Shown piece by piece: positions 8,757-21,390 of a stretch of 64,000 nt of DNA. Origin of the DNA: Datnioides undecimradiatus (Eukaryota; Chordata; Actinopteri; Lobotiformes; Datnioididae); the NCBI GenBank assembly GCA_008933995.1, contig WARS01000014.1, positions 1,349,192 through 1,413,191 of the forward strand. Direction: 5' to 3'. Every line of letters begins with the position of its first letter. The stretch's first letter is position 1. The notes beneath the pieces were generated by a model. The model was not told the origin of the DNA, did no database searches, and was given only the letters and a program-made list of their open reading frames with translations. The position numbers and the translations under genes were made by a program.

Positions 8757-11700
8757 TTTCCTCCAAGGTGACGAGTCTTTTTCGGTGCTGGAGTTCTCGC
8801 GGTGGCATGGATTTCACTTCCATGATCCTGGGTTTCAGGAATAAAGCCAACTTCCTTTCCCTGAGGACCGAAACTCACTGGACATGACGAGAAACGCCCC
8901 GAACAGCACAGTCAGATGGTAAGATAGCACTCGCATGAAAAATATCATCATCGTTTATGATGTCAGAGAAGGCAGCAAGTTATGATAGATGATCATGGAA
9001 TGTGATGAAGACAGTGCAGCTCGACTTAAATGGCTGAACAAGCCTGCCAACATAACTCAGTTAACAGTGGACAGAACACGTTCCTCCTCATTAAGTCCAT
9101 TACACAAACTTAACTCCTTAATTGTGGTTATGTGATTTTCTCCTTTATGCTAATTACCCTAGAAAGGGAGCTGGTACCTGTAAAGGTTTGGCATTTGCAC
9201 CACCTCGCTGCCTCTAGGTTGGTCCATAGAAAGAAGAAAGTCTACTTGATAAAAAAAGGAAAAATAAAGATTAGTGGGATCATCAACACATACATTTTCA
9301 CAATACCACAAAAGGCATGCAAAAAGCCTCTTTTACCAAAGGCTTTTATAGTGATATCAGTAACTACTCAACTAATTATCACAACTAGTGCATCCTGCCA
9401 TGCTCCACGCTTTTAGGATTACATGCAGCAGACTGTAAAACAAGTTCACAGATGTCAGTTAGCCTTCCTTATCATCTGGAAATAAAAGCAGATTGGAGTC
9501 ATTAAGTGATGACAATGAACCTCCAGGGAAGAATGTACAAGAATGCACCTCTACAGTAGCTGATCCTACAGAGCTAGAAGCTGATGTGACATGTGACATC
9601 TGAAATAGATAGGTTGAGTGGGTATCTTCCTCAGGTTGTGTCATGTTGATGGACAGCAAGACACGTCCTGTTCCCTATAATTGATTTTGGGAGATCATTA
9701 AACTCTATGAAAAATGAAATAACAGACCTGAACTTTGTCAGATTATGATCCCCTCATTGTATGCAACTAGCTATCTCACATGTAGACGAGTTCAAATTAG
9801 CGGTATATGTGCTGGTTGTGTATATACATACACACACACACACACACACATATATATAGTACAGTCACAGTCATCACTTTTATGTTTTTATCCAGGTACA
9901 CGTTCAAGGATAAGTTTGTTGACGTTTCATTAGGTACTCCTCCACTGACGTGAGCCTTGACTGTACTGCACACTGCCCCAGACTCCACACTTCATTGAGG
10001 GCCTTCTCCTCTATGTGCTTCGGAGTCACCAAATGTACATAAGGATGCATATTTACACAAACAACAGGTTTGTTAGGAGTGCAAGTAATATGATGTCATT
10101 TTTAGGCTTTGTTAATGTTGAGAACTATGAAACTGGAAACATGTCAACACCTTTTACAACTGTGAACTTTTACCAGCTAGTGATAGATTAACGTTCAATT
10201 TACCAGCCACTCAAAAACAAGTCATTACAATTTGTCTGAGATATACCAGCCACGTTCATATTTTACTAGCATTTCCAACATGCAACATTCAGTGTATTTT
10301 TATTCATGATTGGAAATGTAAAACAAGCATGTTCAAAATCACATAAAATATAAATCAGATGTTTTGTTAAAATAGGAAAAAAATGATATGATTTAATTGA
10401 AATTTTCCTAGAATCAGTATTTTGCAGGTTCTCTCTCATCCACATTTTATTATCATTGTCCATCATCATGTGCAGCCACTTGAAATGAGCCATTTATTAA
10501 GTGTGGGGAGGGCTGACTCTTCCATGGTCTATACTGCCACCTTATGGCTCCCTGGTTGTTCTAAAATAGTGATATACAAATCGTGTGAACAAACTGGAGG
10601 ACAGGGAACATTAATAGAATGGCACTGTGAGAAAATAGGCCTGGTCAGATTTTGCTGACCTGACACAAAAGTGGAGGCTGCTTCACAGGAGCTGGGACAG
10701 CAAAAGCTCACTTCACGTTAGGTTAATAATTCAAAGCAGGACTGATTTCATTTGCTCTCTTTGATTTGTACAGCATTACTCCTATAACTTTCTTACAAAA
10801 AGATTTGTCAAATCCAATTAAACCAAATTTTAACATAGAAAATTGAAATTCTAACAGTGAAAATTGTGAATCAGTCTGTTTAAGAAATATATAGAAAAAT
10901 CAGGTGCTGTTTACAGAAAAGATGCAGCCCAAGCTATAAACACTTGGTGGAGCTGTCTGCCCAACAAAGAAAGAGGCAAGAGGCTGGTGAGTTATAATGT
11001 GGATGTTGAGACACAAACGCAAAAGAGATCTTTGAGCTGAAGGGGGCAGCCACGCTCTGCAGGGTACAACTGTCCTTAATATGTTTTAATTGGAACATTT
11101 GAAAAACAGAGTTTTGCAGGAAATTGGTCAATTACTTTCACTAAGAAAACACATTCAACAGAGAACCCAAATTTATGTCTATATACAAACTGTTCCAGAA
11201 TCAGTTTGCTTTGCAGCTTTCAAGAAACACACTCTATTCTCCTCCCAGGTGAGGTGATGTCTTTTAACCCAAACATGGCCCCATAAACTGGTCTGTCAGC
11301 GGCTGCTTGGCCACATCACCACTGAGGTGTAAGGAGGCTACTGTTCCCTCTACACTCTACCTCTGAGAAATACAGTTTTCGACAGCTTATGCAACATGTC
11401 AGCTAAACAGGAGAGACATTTCTGGGTGTGTGTTTGTGCGCACGTGTGTTTCAGGACATACAATATCAGTGTTTTAGACTGTTGAAGGTGCTGGCAGGGG
11501 CAAGGCGTTGGGTCAGAGTGTCAGGACCTATCTGTCCTATCTGTTTGGGTTCACGTGGTGTTACAAGTGCATGTGTATGTATGTGTAGTTATGTGTGTGG
11601 ATGTACTGTATGTACCGGTGTGCTTGGTTGTAGCAGGGGTCAGTATGTCAGACAACAAAAGGGTTGCTGTTGGAAACACCCGCACAGACTTTTGGTATGG

Positions 11701-11914
11701 CGCTCTGCTAACAGGTTTTCTGATGATGGATAATTACAAGACTATATAAGAGGTGTCATTTGCCACCACCTTTTATTTTCTTATACTGGGACACATTGTG
11801 GTGTATTAATTGTTTTCATATGCACCTTGCCATGTACCTGAAAAGAGATCTGTACCTTAGATTGTCTAGGATGTCATTCCTAGACAGAGAGTTTGTTTCC
11901 GACAATGTGTCCGA
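8757..11914. other. Gene-free stretch with one CA repeat
   Basis: It contains a (CA)n run at about 9830-9851 and otherwise AT-rich unique sequence. No exon with both splice signals and an open frame was seen. Confidence 0.4.
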
Positions 11915-11958
11915 CTCTCTCTTTCTCTGTCTCTCTGTCTCTCTCTCTCTCTCTCTCT

Positions 11959-12001
<43 letters not shown>
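11915..12001. repeat. Compound (CT)n-(AC)n microsatellite
   Basis: Interrupted CT repeats to about 11959 run into a 40-base uninterrupted AC run ending near 12001. Confidence 0.95.
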
Positions 12002-12006
<5 letters not shown>

Positions 12007-12242
12007 CGCACTCATAGAGCCAACCAATCTCTCTGTACGAAACACTGCTCCTACTTCCTCTGCCTTTGTAGAGCTTTTGTTTGCTTTCTCCCTGCTCCTT
12101 GTATCTGTTCTTGTTATTTCGTCTCATCTCTTTTATCTATTTCTATCTACTTTTTCTCTGTTTTACCAGCACAGTGGTAGAAAGGATTGCAGGTATCCAT
12201 AGCAACATGTTTGTGGGTGCGCGCGTGTGTGTGTGATCTGCG

Positions 12243-12345
12243 CGTGTAGCCTCTTGTCCGAGACACAATGTGGTAATTACCGGAGCTTACCTCGGCGCTA
12301 ATTAACCGTCGCCGTGGTAATTGGAAGGGTCAAGTGAGCAGGACG
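12243..12345. promoter_or_regulatory. Candidate conserved element with three homeodomain-type sites
   Basis: A non-repetitive block contains the perfect palindrome GGTAATTACC (12272-12281), a second TAATTA (12299-12304) and TAATTG (12318-12323) within 52 bases, set in otherwise GC-containing sequence. TAATTA is the core site for many homeodomain factors. Enhancer function is inference only. Confidence 0.35.
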
Positions 12346-15059
12346 ATTGGCTCACCTTCCTGCATCATCCACTATCCTCTCCTCTATCATCCCTCGCTCT
12401 TTTTCTCCTCCACTGACAACTTTGCTACTCTACCTCCACCCCTGTATCTCACCCTCCTGTCCTCCCCTCCTCCCTCCCTTCTTTTGCCCTTTCACTTTTT
12501 CATACTCTCCCCTCACAGCATCCTCACTGTCACTTTAATACCACAAGGGCCTCTGCTCTCATCTCTCTGCAACTTCTTGGTGGTGGTGTTTTGGATGACA
12601 GCATTATCACAAGATCTTTGGCTACCATCCCTAAAAAGTCCCCTCCTTTACCCGCTCATCCTGATTGGGCAAACTGACAGCTGGCTGCCAACCAGAGGTG
12701 GAGCTTTTGACCTTCATGGTCTCCAGGAGTCCACAGCAGCATTTGATTAACTTACGTGGAAATGTTTGCAGACACCATGGAATATTTTCTGCCTTAGGAT
12801 AACAACAATAAACATAGAGTTAGCACTCTTAAACCTGAAAAATGACTCACTTTGTGCTTTATTTCTGCTGAAAAATGCAAATATATATCTTCTGTGCTCT
12901 TGGAAATTTTTTAAACTGGATTGGCAGAATGTAGCGGAGCATTTAGCAGCTAAAGAGCAAAGTATTTCTCTGCTTGCAAATGCACAGTTGGTAGAAGACT
13001 AAAAATAAAGCTAAAACTAAGTGAAGACTGGACTTACACTGATCTGGTGGCCACAACCTGATTCCAACACAACAAATAAGCAACTGACGTGGCTATCGCT
13101 CTGCTGTATGTACTCACACATGCAAAAATACATCTTTCAGAGTTAGCAGTTTTTAATTTGGTTATTCAAATCTAACCATAGCCATTTAGATAATAGTTTA
13201 GCCTAACATTATTAGCACACCATTTTTTAATTTGAGGTATGGGCAGATGGTGTAACACGTGTGAAATCTAGTTTTAAATCTTCCTAGATTACAATATTTT
13301 TTTATATGTTAGTAAATGCTCAGTTAGCCATGCAGCAATTAAGCCTGGCCACAAGGGGTGTATAATATTGAGTAATAGCTAATATCTACACAAAAGTGAG
13401 TATGTATGATTCACTTTGTAACCACTTATGTTGTAAGGCCAGCTCTTTGTATGTTGGATGTGATTTTGGAGACATTGCAGGTGACTTGGGGACAATCTTA
13501 ATATTTTAATCATGTGTCCACAGATAGGAGGAATGACTTAGTCCCTCACCTCTGGCACTGCATCTGCCAAAGCTGGCCTGGGATTTAATCCTGTCAAAGC
13601 TTCCTGTCCTCTGTTTCTCCTCCTCGACCTGCATTTTCTCTCCATTTTCTCGGTATTTGAATGAAAAACAAAAGCGTTTTTAAGGACAACACTCTCCCTA
13701 TAAAGGGAAAAGGGGGATACCAAGCGGTAGCAGTATCTGACTTTTGTCTTTTGATACCCTGACAGACACATGTATTCTGCATGAGCTGCCCATAATCTTT
13801 TCTCTTTTCTGGCAAAGAGCTGAAGGTTGCTAAGGTGTCTGCTATCTTCTACACATTACCCACTTCTTCTTCCTATCCCCTCTATCGCTCCTTAGGGTTT
13901 CAGATTCCCCTCATCTTTCTTGTTCTCCAGGCTCATGAAAAGAAATCCATCTGCCCTTTAGGGGAAAGAGTAAAAAATAGTCCTGCAGCTTAAATCGGAC
14001 AGAAGAATGGATAGAGGTCCTTGGGAAGGAAGAAAAAGGTGGATAGTGGAAACTAAAGTGTTCACCGGAGCACAGAGGTGAGGAAGCACTGAAAGATTTG
14101 GTGATAGATAAAGAGTGAGCCGTTGACATTGCATATGGACAGAGATGGAGGAAGCAATGAAGGCAAGCGGGACTGATAGAAGAGAGGACTGAGAGTCAGA
14201 AACGTGGTGAAAGAGAGGTCAGGAGAGAATGTTAGATGCAGTCAGAGCAGAGGCCAGACTGAAAAAGGAGTCAGAGAGAAAAACAGCACAGATTGATGAG
14301 GAAGAGGATGGACGGGGTGAGCGATGAGAGAGCTGGAAGAGGGGAGATAAGGTGAGATGTGGGTTTGACATCATTACCATCAGCAGGGCTTGTGTTTACC
14401 GCTCGGCTCCTGTTTACAGAGGAACTCATACTGAGAGGACACCTGGTGAGCTGTCAACACACGCACACACATACACGGAGCCAGAGCAGTCGTCACAGTG
14501 CTGCTCTCCATGGTGCTGAACCCAACATGAAGGAGCCCAGAGCAGAGCAGAATGTGGCGGGCCTCCTCCTCTGCTCTCCTTATGGAGAGGCTCCTGCCAG
14601 AGGGGGAGAACCAGGGGGGAGGGAGGGAGGATCTATATTTAACCACTCTCCTCATTGTTTATTAATGAGCGGGTGTTTAGTCAGACCTGGGGTGCTGTTT
14701 AATGTATGATGACAACGTCGCTCTCCGGGGACCTTTCCCATACTCCTCGCACCGCATTTTACATAACCGACACAGATTTTGGGGGGGTGGGATTGGCAAG
14801 TTGGCCATGAGTGGGGGGTGGTGTGTACTCTAATGTGTGTGTGTGCGCGCAGACGGGAGTATATCCTCTCCCTTGCTGCTGAGTTGTGCACTCATGGGGA
14901 GGTTTAACAAGGGGCCACGCTGAGGTTCCCATTTCGTCTTTGTGCTGGGAGCAATCTAGAAAAGCAGCTGAGAAGCAGCTCTCCTCTTTTGAGTTGATGT
15001 GGAGACATACAAATTTGGTATTATGTACAGCCTGACTGTAAAGGAACATAATGTCAGAT
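12346..15059. other. Gene-free stretch, purine/pyrimidine-biased
   Basis: It includes a C/T-rich tract (about 12360-12530) and G/A-rich tracts (about 14140-14350) that generate long spurious open frames, plus GC-richer sequence near 14520-14640. No supported exon. Confidence 0.4.
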
Positions 15060-15089
15060 TTCAAATATACTTTGCTCACTACCCTGCTC

Positions 15090-15670
15090 CTTAACCCATC
15101 ACTGCAAGAGTCTTGGTGTTACAGTACATTAGTGTGCGGTCCAGTGTCTGTTTGTTCAGGAGCAGTTCAAAGACCATTTCTCCCTGCTGAAAAACTGGAA
15201 ACCGTTATTTATTCATTCATTACGTCTCATCTTGACTACTGTAATGCCCCACTTGCTGGCACTAGTAAAAATGTTTTTTCATATCTTGAGCATGTTCAAG
15301 TTTCAGGTGCCAGGATCTAAAAAAGTGAGAAACAAAATAATATTTTACACATTTTTTACACTCCTTTCATGATGCATTTGGAATAGTTTTTTTTCTGATA
15401 ATAACTTTTACAGTTCAAATAGTATGTATGGTAGTATGGCTGTATGGTGACTTGCATCACTGAGCTGTTCCCCTTTGCCACTTAGAGATCAGCAGATGTT
15501 TTCTTCCTGGTTATTATGAGAATGTGATCTCATAATTGAACCTTTGTGGTCAATACTCTTAAACTCTTGAATGACCTACATGTAAAGATCAGCAGCAAGA
15601 ACTGCCTTTCTCTATAAAAAAAAGCCTTTAAATGATACATTTTTGATATTTTAGCTTTTTCAGCTCATCT
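15090..15670 (+). mobile_element. Degraded LINE reverse-transcriptase C-terminal fragment
   Basis: A frame ending near 15320 reads RPFLPAEKLETVIYSFITS, then HLDYCNAPLAGTSKNV, then HVQVSGARI. This matches the well-known thumb-region signature of fish L2/CR1/Rex-type non-LTR elements (…AERLVHAFITSRLDYCN…LQLVQNAAARV). After a gap, LNDLHVKISSK near 15570 corresponds to the downstream 'LPxxLRSSSS...FKxxLKTYLF' block. Stops and frame shifts show it is dead. A related 3' tail may lie at about 16200-16260. Confidence 0.75.
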
Positions 15671-16262
15671 CACCTCTAAACATTTGGTCACGTTTGCAGA
15701 TTTTTGTGCTGTGATTATTTTATTATTTCTAGTTTTTTGCCTTTTTTCTGACTGTACTTAAACTTTCACCTGTGTCTTATTTGTGTGGTGAAAGAATGGT
15801 GTTTTATATGAAATAACTCTGCACCTAATGCTGTCATAAAGGTATTGTAGAGATTAGCAAACCGTATTCAAAATCTCAGTGACATTTGTAACAATGCTAA
15901 TAATTGAAAGCCTTGGAGAGGAAACATTTTCAACAATATGTTGTGTGCCATTCTTTATGTGTCTAAATAAGGATAGCAGTTTTTTTTTTTTTTGTTTTTT
16001 TTTTAAATGGTGTAATATTGACTATGTAATATTTCTGCTTAGACCTTTGTGGGCTAACCTTCATGGCTTCTCAAAAGAGGTGAGTAGAACCAGCAAAACA
16101 GACCAGAAATGGGGAAAAAAAATACTTTACAAACGACTGTTGTTGAGTTTTATGGGTATAGATAAAACCAAGTTACAGTTTTAGTTTCAAGTTTTAATGG
16201 AGTGCCTGTAGCTTTGCTCTGAAAAGTGCTGAAGTGCTGTATGACAATAAAAGTATAATGTG
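15671..16262 (+). mobile_element. Probable 3' tail of the same LINE remnant
   Basis: The end reads TGAAAAGTGCTGAAGTGCTGTATGACAATAAAAG, similar to the AAAAGTGCTATATAAATAAA-type 3' ends of fish LINEs. The middle has T- and A-runs and no gene. The link to the RT fragment is by position only. Confidence 0.45.
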
Positions 16263-16565
16263 TAATCTGGTTGTTTCGTTATTAGATAAACAAACTGCTT
16301 ATTTCAAAAGTTTTCTAGTTGCTCGTGCTTATTTTGCATGTTTCATGGGTCCTCACATGCTGACATGCATATAGTACACAGCCTCACACCGGCGCTGTGG
16401 ACATGCTCGTAGTAGTCTGAACACACAGAGAGTGAATGAGGCAATCCTGTTGAGGCGTGCCTGAGTGACACAGGCTCGTCCTGACAGTTGCCTAGAAGAC
16501 CTCTCTGGGTGCGGAGCAAAGGAGTGAAAACAAACCAATTTGTTTCCCCATGCCAGGCTAAAGAG

Positions 16566-16589
16566 CACACACACACTTGTGCACGCGCG

Positions 16590-16627
<38 letters not shown>

Positions 16628-16634
16628 AACACAC
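16566..16634. repeat. CA/CG alternating microsatellite
   Basis: CA runs are interrupted by CGCGCGTGCGCGC. Alternating purine-pyrimidine throughout; prone to Z-DNA. Confidence 0.9.
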
Positions 16635-19215
16635 GCCGGCACACAGGAGGGGTGAGTCACGAGAACTCGGGGCATCCGCTGAGCTTTAATGTGCTGAACA
16701 GACAGGAACGAAAGAAACGAGAAGAGAGAGCAAAGAAAGGCTGGAGGTGGCAGAGAAAAACAGACGAGGTTAAGAAAGGGGGGTGGTGAAAGAACGATGG
16801 TAGGCTTGTGAGGTGGCAGATGATTACGGAGGGATCCAAAGAGAGATATACTGTAGCTTGATTGTAGCATAAATGCATAATAATGTAACATAAAGCAGAA
16901 TTTAATTAACATTCAAATAATCTGTGCTTTAATAAGGCTGATATTACTACGGGGACATTTAATTTGCATGTAAGACTCTCTCTGTCTCACACACACACAC
17001 AAAAGAAGCTTGATGTACAGTGCACCACGAAGTAAGAAAGTGCTGCAGCGTTCATCAATAATAAAGAAGAGAGAATTTGGAAGACAACAGAACAAATGAA
17101 TCATACTGGTCCAGAGAACAGGGCAGACAAATGGTAGCATTAACACCTGCCTGCGCGCGTGTGTTTGTGTGTGTGTGTTCATAGAAAGCTGACAAAATGA
17201 CAAAACCACATAACAAATGATTATTAGATTCCTAAAAAGGAGCAAGGCCACCCTCACCTTCAGAAAAGCTTTAGCCCTTCAGAACAAGAAGCACACAGAG
17301 CGACGATTCAAAATCAAAATACACCTACATTTAGATAAACTGGCATTTCAGTTGTCCTGTTTCAACTTAAAATCCCAGATCAGGCAATAGCAGGTGGTTA
17401 AATAAGCTAGTTTATGTAAACAGTGGCAGCAACTGTATGAGTGAACCTCAACCAAACATCAAATGTACTCAGCCTGACCTGCAGCTTCCCTGGTCTTTAT
17501 GGAGCTTTATAGTGATTTCCCTAACAAGAGTTACCTTGTATTGTTTGTGAACTCACTGGTGGTTGGTGACTGTGGCTACAGCACTAGTGTTCAACAGTAA
17601 TGGTAGTCACTGTTCATAATTTTACTGTTTCTGTATCACCTCCTGTAGATGTAGTTAAACCTCTTCTGACTTCTGGACTCCAGGTTTCTGTGCTGTTTAC
17701 ACCGTGTTGTGATTAAAGGCCCTGTGAAGCTCCTGACATGCGGCTTGTGTTGAGCCCGTGTCACAGAGGTGCTAATTAAATTCTGCTGTAAGGTCGTAGT
17801 GATTATTTTTGGATAAATGTCTGAAAATCCAAGCCGTGACCACTGATACATAATGTTTTTTTCTTTTGCTGCTGTTGCTCATTAAATCATTTTTTAAGGT
17901 TTCTTTTCTGTAAATGTTAAATGTAGGTCTGTACAAAGTCCCCAAAAGTGACATAAGGAATGGAGTGTGTGTGTGTTTTGTGACTTTCCCCAAATGCACA
18001 ATGTTTGAGCGTGCACTGTGTGAACTGTGTTCATTGTTTGCACATGTTCATCGATGTGTGCATATGTGTGCACGATCACTCTGTGCTTCAAGTATTTCAG
18101 CCTGCATTATTTAAGGCGGTGCATCATATTATTTGTCTTTATGTAACAGCTGCCCGGAGCAGCTGACATGCAATCCTAATGTGTGTGTGTGTGCATGTGT
18201 ATCTCTAAATGTGTGTGTTTGTTTGCTGTGTGTGTAGGTGTGTGCTGTACAGTAAAGAACCTTTGAGTCCACGTTTACATAAGAGTAGCAGACATTTCAC
18301 TGTTCCGTGGCGTCGGGAAAGCCCTTTTCCACCCACATCCGCTGCTGCAGTCTGTTAACGAGAGCTGAGTCCACACACTCACACAAACACACACACACAC
18401 TCACTACAACTGTCGCCTTGAATAATGAAACACGACCCTCTTGATATGGCTTCATAAATATTACATCAATAATCTGACATTAATGGGTTTTCCTTCCATG
18501 TAATCCTCCCGTCTTGTTTGTTCAAAGCAGCCACATAAACAACAGAAACTCCTGAAAAGTCAGAAGTCGTGCTTCATACACATGGAGCGTGTTGTGTAAG
18601 GCCCTTAGACAACAATCTCACAGGCTGCTGACCAGACACATTTGTTAACAGTACACATGTGCGCAGCATCAGTATATTCATTGAAACACATTGTATTAAG
18701 AGCATTAGGGCCAGGCAATAATGCATCTTTTATGTTTTACCTGCTGTCTGCCAACTATAGGTGTTGTTGTTTGATATCTCGCTGTGATCGCAGGCCTCAC
18801 AGCTGTTAACAGCGTGGGGGAAGCCCTTTGTACATCTGTGTGTACTTGTGAGTGAGTGCATGCGTGTGTGTATGTGTGTGTGTGTGTGTTTGCTTTTGTA
18901 ATGAGGCGGCTGGTTTCTGGGGAAAGCCCAAGGGCTAACCTCCACCCACTCACTGTTTCTGGATACCTCTCTGTGCATCCCTCTGTGTCCCTCCCTATTT
19001 CTGTGTGTGTGCGAGTGTGTGTCGGGGCTATGTTCACCTCATGCAAACACATCGGCTTCTGAATGTATCACTCACACACACAGTCTTTCTTTTATTTTTT
19101 TCCTCTCTGCCCTTTCTTAAAATCCCGTTTGCATTCTCTCACTTCCTCTCAAATCAAGGGCACAGACAAGGCTCAAATTCTTTATATAGAGCTTCATTGT
19201 TATGGGAGAGAGCTG

Positions 19216-19216
<1 letters not shown>
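16635..19216. other. Gene-free stretch with many short CA/GT runs
   Basis: Short GT/CA repeats occur near 17160, 18180, 18380 and 18870. No credible exon. Long open frames here read through repeats. Confidence 0.4.

Positions 19217-19300
<84 letters not shown>
19217..19300. repeat. (GT)n microsatellite, about 84 bases
   Basis: The longest dinucleotide run in the window, with one TA interruption near 19250 and a CGCGCG end. Confidence 0.95.
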
Positions 19301-19711
19301 GACATGAAGTTGCTAGTGAGGCATCACTCCGGAGCAATGTCCTGAAAGATTCATATTCATATTCAGCCTATTTGGCGGTCTGTTTAGGCTGCACGATTTC
19401 CCTCCTCTTCATCTGTTCTGCCTGTTCTTTTAGCCTTCCACAATCTTCTTCTATCCTGTCCCATCCACCTGCAGGCTTCAGTAAGGGGGTTCAAGATATA
19501 TGCTCATTACTCCCCCACAACTCAATGCAAACATATTCTGTCGGGGAGGGGGGTGAAGTTGGAGCCTAGTTGGACAACAGCCTCTAAATATGCTCTGCTG
19601 CTGTACTAAGTTTTCAGACTGAACTTACTGAATGATGAACATTTTAGTTAGTGGGAGTTTATGACCTGAAACACTAATGAAATTCCCATATGCCTCATCT
19701 GTGCTTTTGTT

Positions 19712-19790
19712 TGTAAAAGCTTTAGCATGCTAATGTTAGCATTTAGCTCAGTATAGCTGTCCACAAGTAAAGCCAAGTACAGAATCCCAC
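19712..19790. repeat. Fragment of a dispersed teleost repeat (TTAGCATGCTAA type)
   Basis: The phrase TTAGCATGCTAATGTTAGCATTTAGCTCA is typical of a widespread fish interspersed repeat, other pieces of which occur at 36.9-38.1 kb. Only a fragment remains. Confidence 0.6.
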
Positions 19791-20137
19791 TTAAATCAAA
19801 TGTCAGTTGTATTGTGAGCAAATTATTTTGAGATTTCAGTGTGGCAGCACAACTTATGCCAGGAAACACGATGCAGGAATGCTACATCCTACCTGCTGCT
19901 TCAAAACAAAGAAACAGTTCTGCTACATTAAATAGTTTCTCTATTTAAAAACACAAAAGTTTAGACTGAATTTTATTTATTGATTGGATTTATATGAATC
20001 TCTGTGAGCCTTCAGGACTTTATTGCATGTTTTTTGTATGAGGGAATGAACATTTGTACCTGAAAATCAGCAGATCTCAAAAGCTCATACAACTTCTTCC
20101 CAAAGAAAAATTGTCTGGTAATATCACAGCAATACCA

Positions 20138-20515
20138 GAGGTGGACAAAACAATATGAACACTTTAAAATACAGAAAAACAACAGAAAAAAATCACTTTG
20201 TCAACAAAAATTGAACCTACACACTATTTATTTTCTATCGTATTGCACTATACTCACACTATTTTTACTTTATTGTCCAAAGGTCCAAACTCTTATCATC
20301 ACTGATGCTTATTTCCAGTATCTGCATGGTGGTCCAGTGTGCTGAAAATTGACAGGACTGCATCGTCATTCTACCTGCATCTGTAATCACAAGCATGTCA
20401 ATGTGACACCCACTTTGCAAAATGCCAGAGGAAACCCCATAGAGGAGCAATACACCTCCATGTCATATGACAGTGTTCACACCATTTGTTTCAGAATTCA
20501 TTCCCACCACTATTG
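20138..20515. mobile_element. Possible small inverted-repeat DNA element
   Basis: The left end carries GGTGGACAAAACAATATGAACACT. The right end, read on the opposite strand, carries a variant with GGTGG and GTGTGAACACT. The arms match imperfectly and are about 370 bases apart, which is the size of a MITE. No transposase frame is present. Confidence 0.35.
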
Positions 20516-20564
20516 ACTAATCAGCCGTCTGCCTGCGTGTGGAGTGATATAAAGGGTGTGTACG

Positions 20565-20622
20565 TGGGTGTGTGTGTGTGCGCGCGCATGTGTGCGCGCG
20601 CATGTGTGCGCGTGCGTGCGGG
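20565..20622. repeat. GT/CG alternating tract, Z-DNA prone
   Basis: TGTGTGCGCGCGCATG units repeat, giving more than 50 bases of strict purine-pyrimidine alternation with many CpGs. Confidence 0.9.
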
Positions 20623-21350
20623 TGGGTGGGTGAGGTAATAAGTAGAGCCTGTAAGTAGCAGTGTGGTGGGAGGAAAGGTACTGGCTGTTATTGGATGTAG
20701 AGTGGGAGGCAGGCAGGCAGAAGCAGGGCTCCCCTGGTTACTGTTGCTCTGTGGGTGGCTACCAGCAGCCAGGCTCTCCTCTCTCTTCATGACACTGTCA
20801 CTGGGCTGAGGGGGCGATGGACGGGACTACCTCTTTCCCTCTCTCTGTCTCTTCAACTCATACTCCACGCCCCCTTCCTGTGCCTGTTCTCCTCTTTCTT
20901 TTCTTTTTTCCTTCTCCTCCGCCAACACAATCCTTCACTTTCTTCCAACATCAGCCCCTGCATCACTTGCTGTCCCTCCACTCCTCCACTGTTTCTTTTA
21001 TGGGTTTTCCTCAGTCTTTCTCCCACGCTGGCCCTCCCGCTCTCTGGTCTTGAATGGAGGTTTCTGAACTCAACAGTGGTCTGAGGAAAGACCTTTTCTT
21101 CATCCTTCCAGCCTCTCCACCCACCTGCCTGAAACCCCTGCTCTCCTCTACCTGTTGCTCTTCTCTTCATTTACTTTTTTACAGTTTTCTTATCGATTCC
21201 CCACGCTAACAGCCACAGTTCACATATACTTGTAGACCACTGACTCTTCTTCCTTAATCATCCAATCTCATTTTTCTTTCTCTTTTTTTCCTTTGGCCAT
21301 CACTTTGTGCGTCATTGCTTTATGCCAGTTTTGTGTTGCAATCTTTATTG

Positions 21351-21351
<1 letters not shown>

Positions 21352-21390
<39 letters not shown>
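21352..21390. repeat. (GT)19 microsatellite
   Basis: An uninterrupted GT run of about 38 bases. Confidence 0.95.

Noticed and set aside
12334..12750. 138-codon open frame on the + strand
   Set aside because: Its Ser/Leu/Pro composition follows from a C/T-rich tract. No start context or homologous motif.
16343..16912. 189-codon open frame on the - strand
   Set aside because: It reads through a CA/CG microsatellite and a C/T-rich tract, giving Cys-Val and Pro/Ser/Leu runs. No motif or splice context.
19063..19569. 168-codon open frame on the + strand
   Set aside because: A long Cys-Val run is the translated GT microsatellite; the rest has no recognisable domain.
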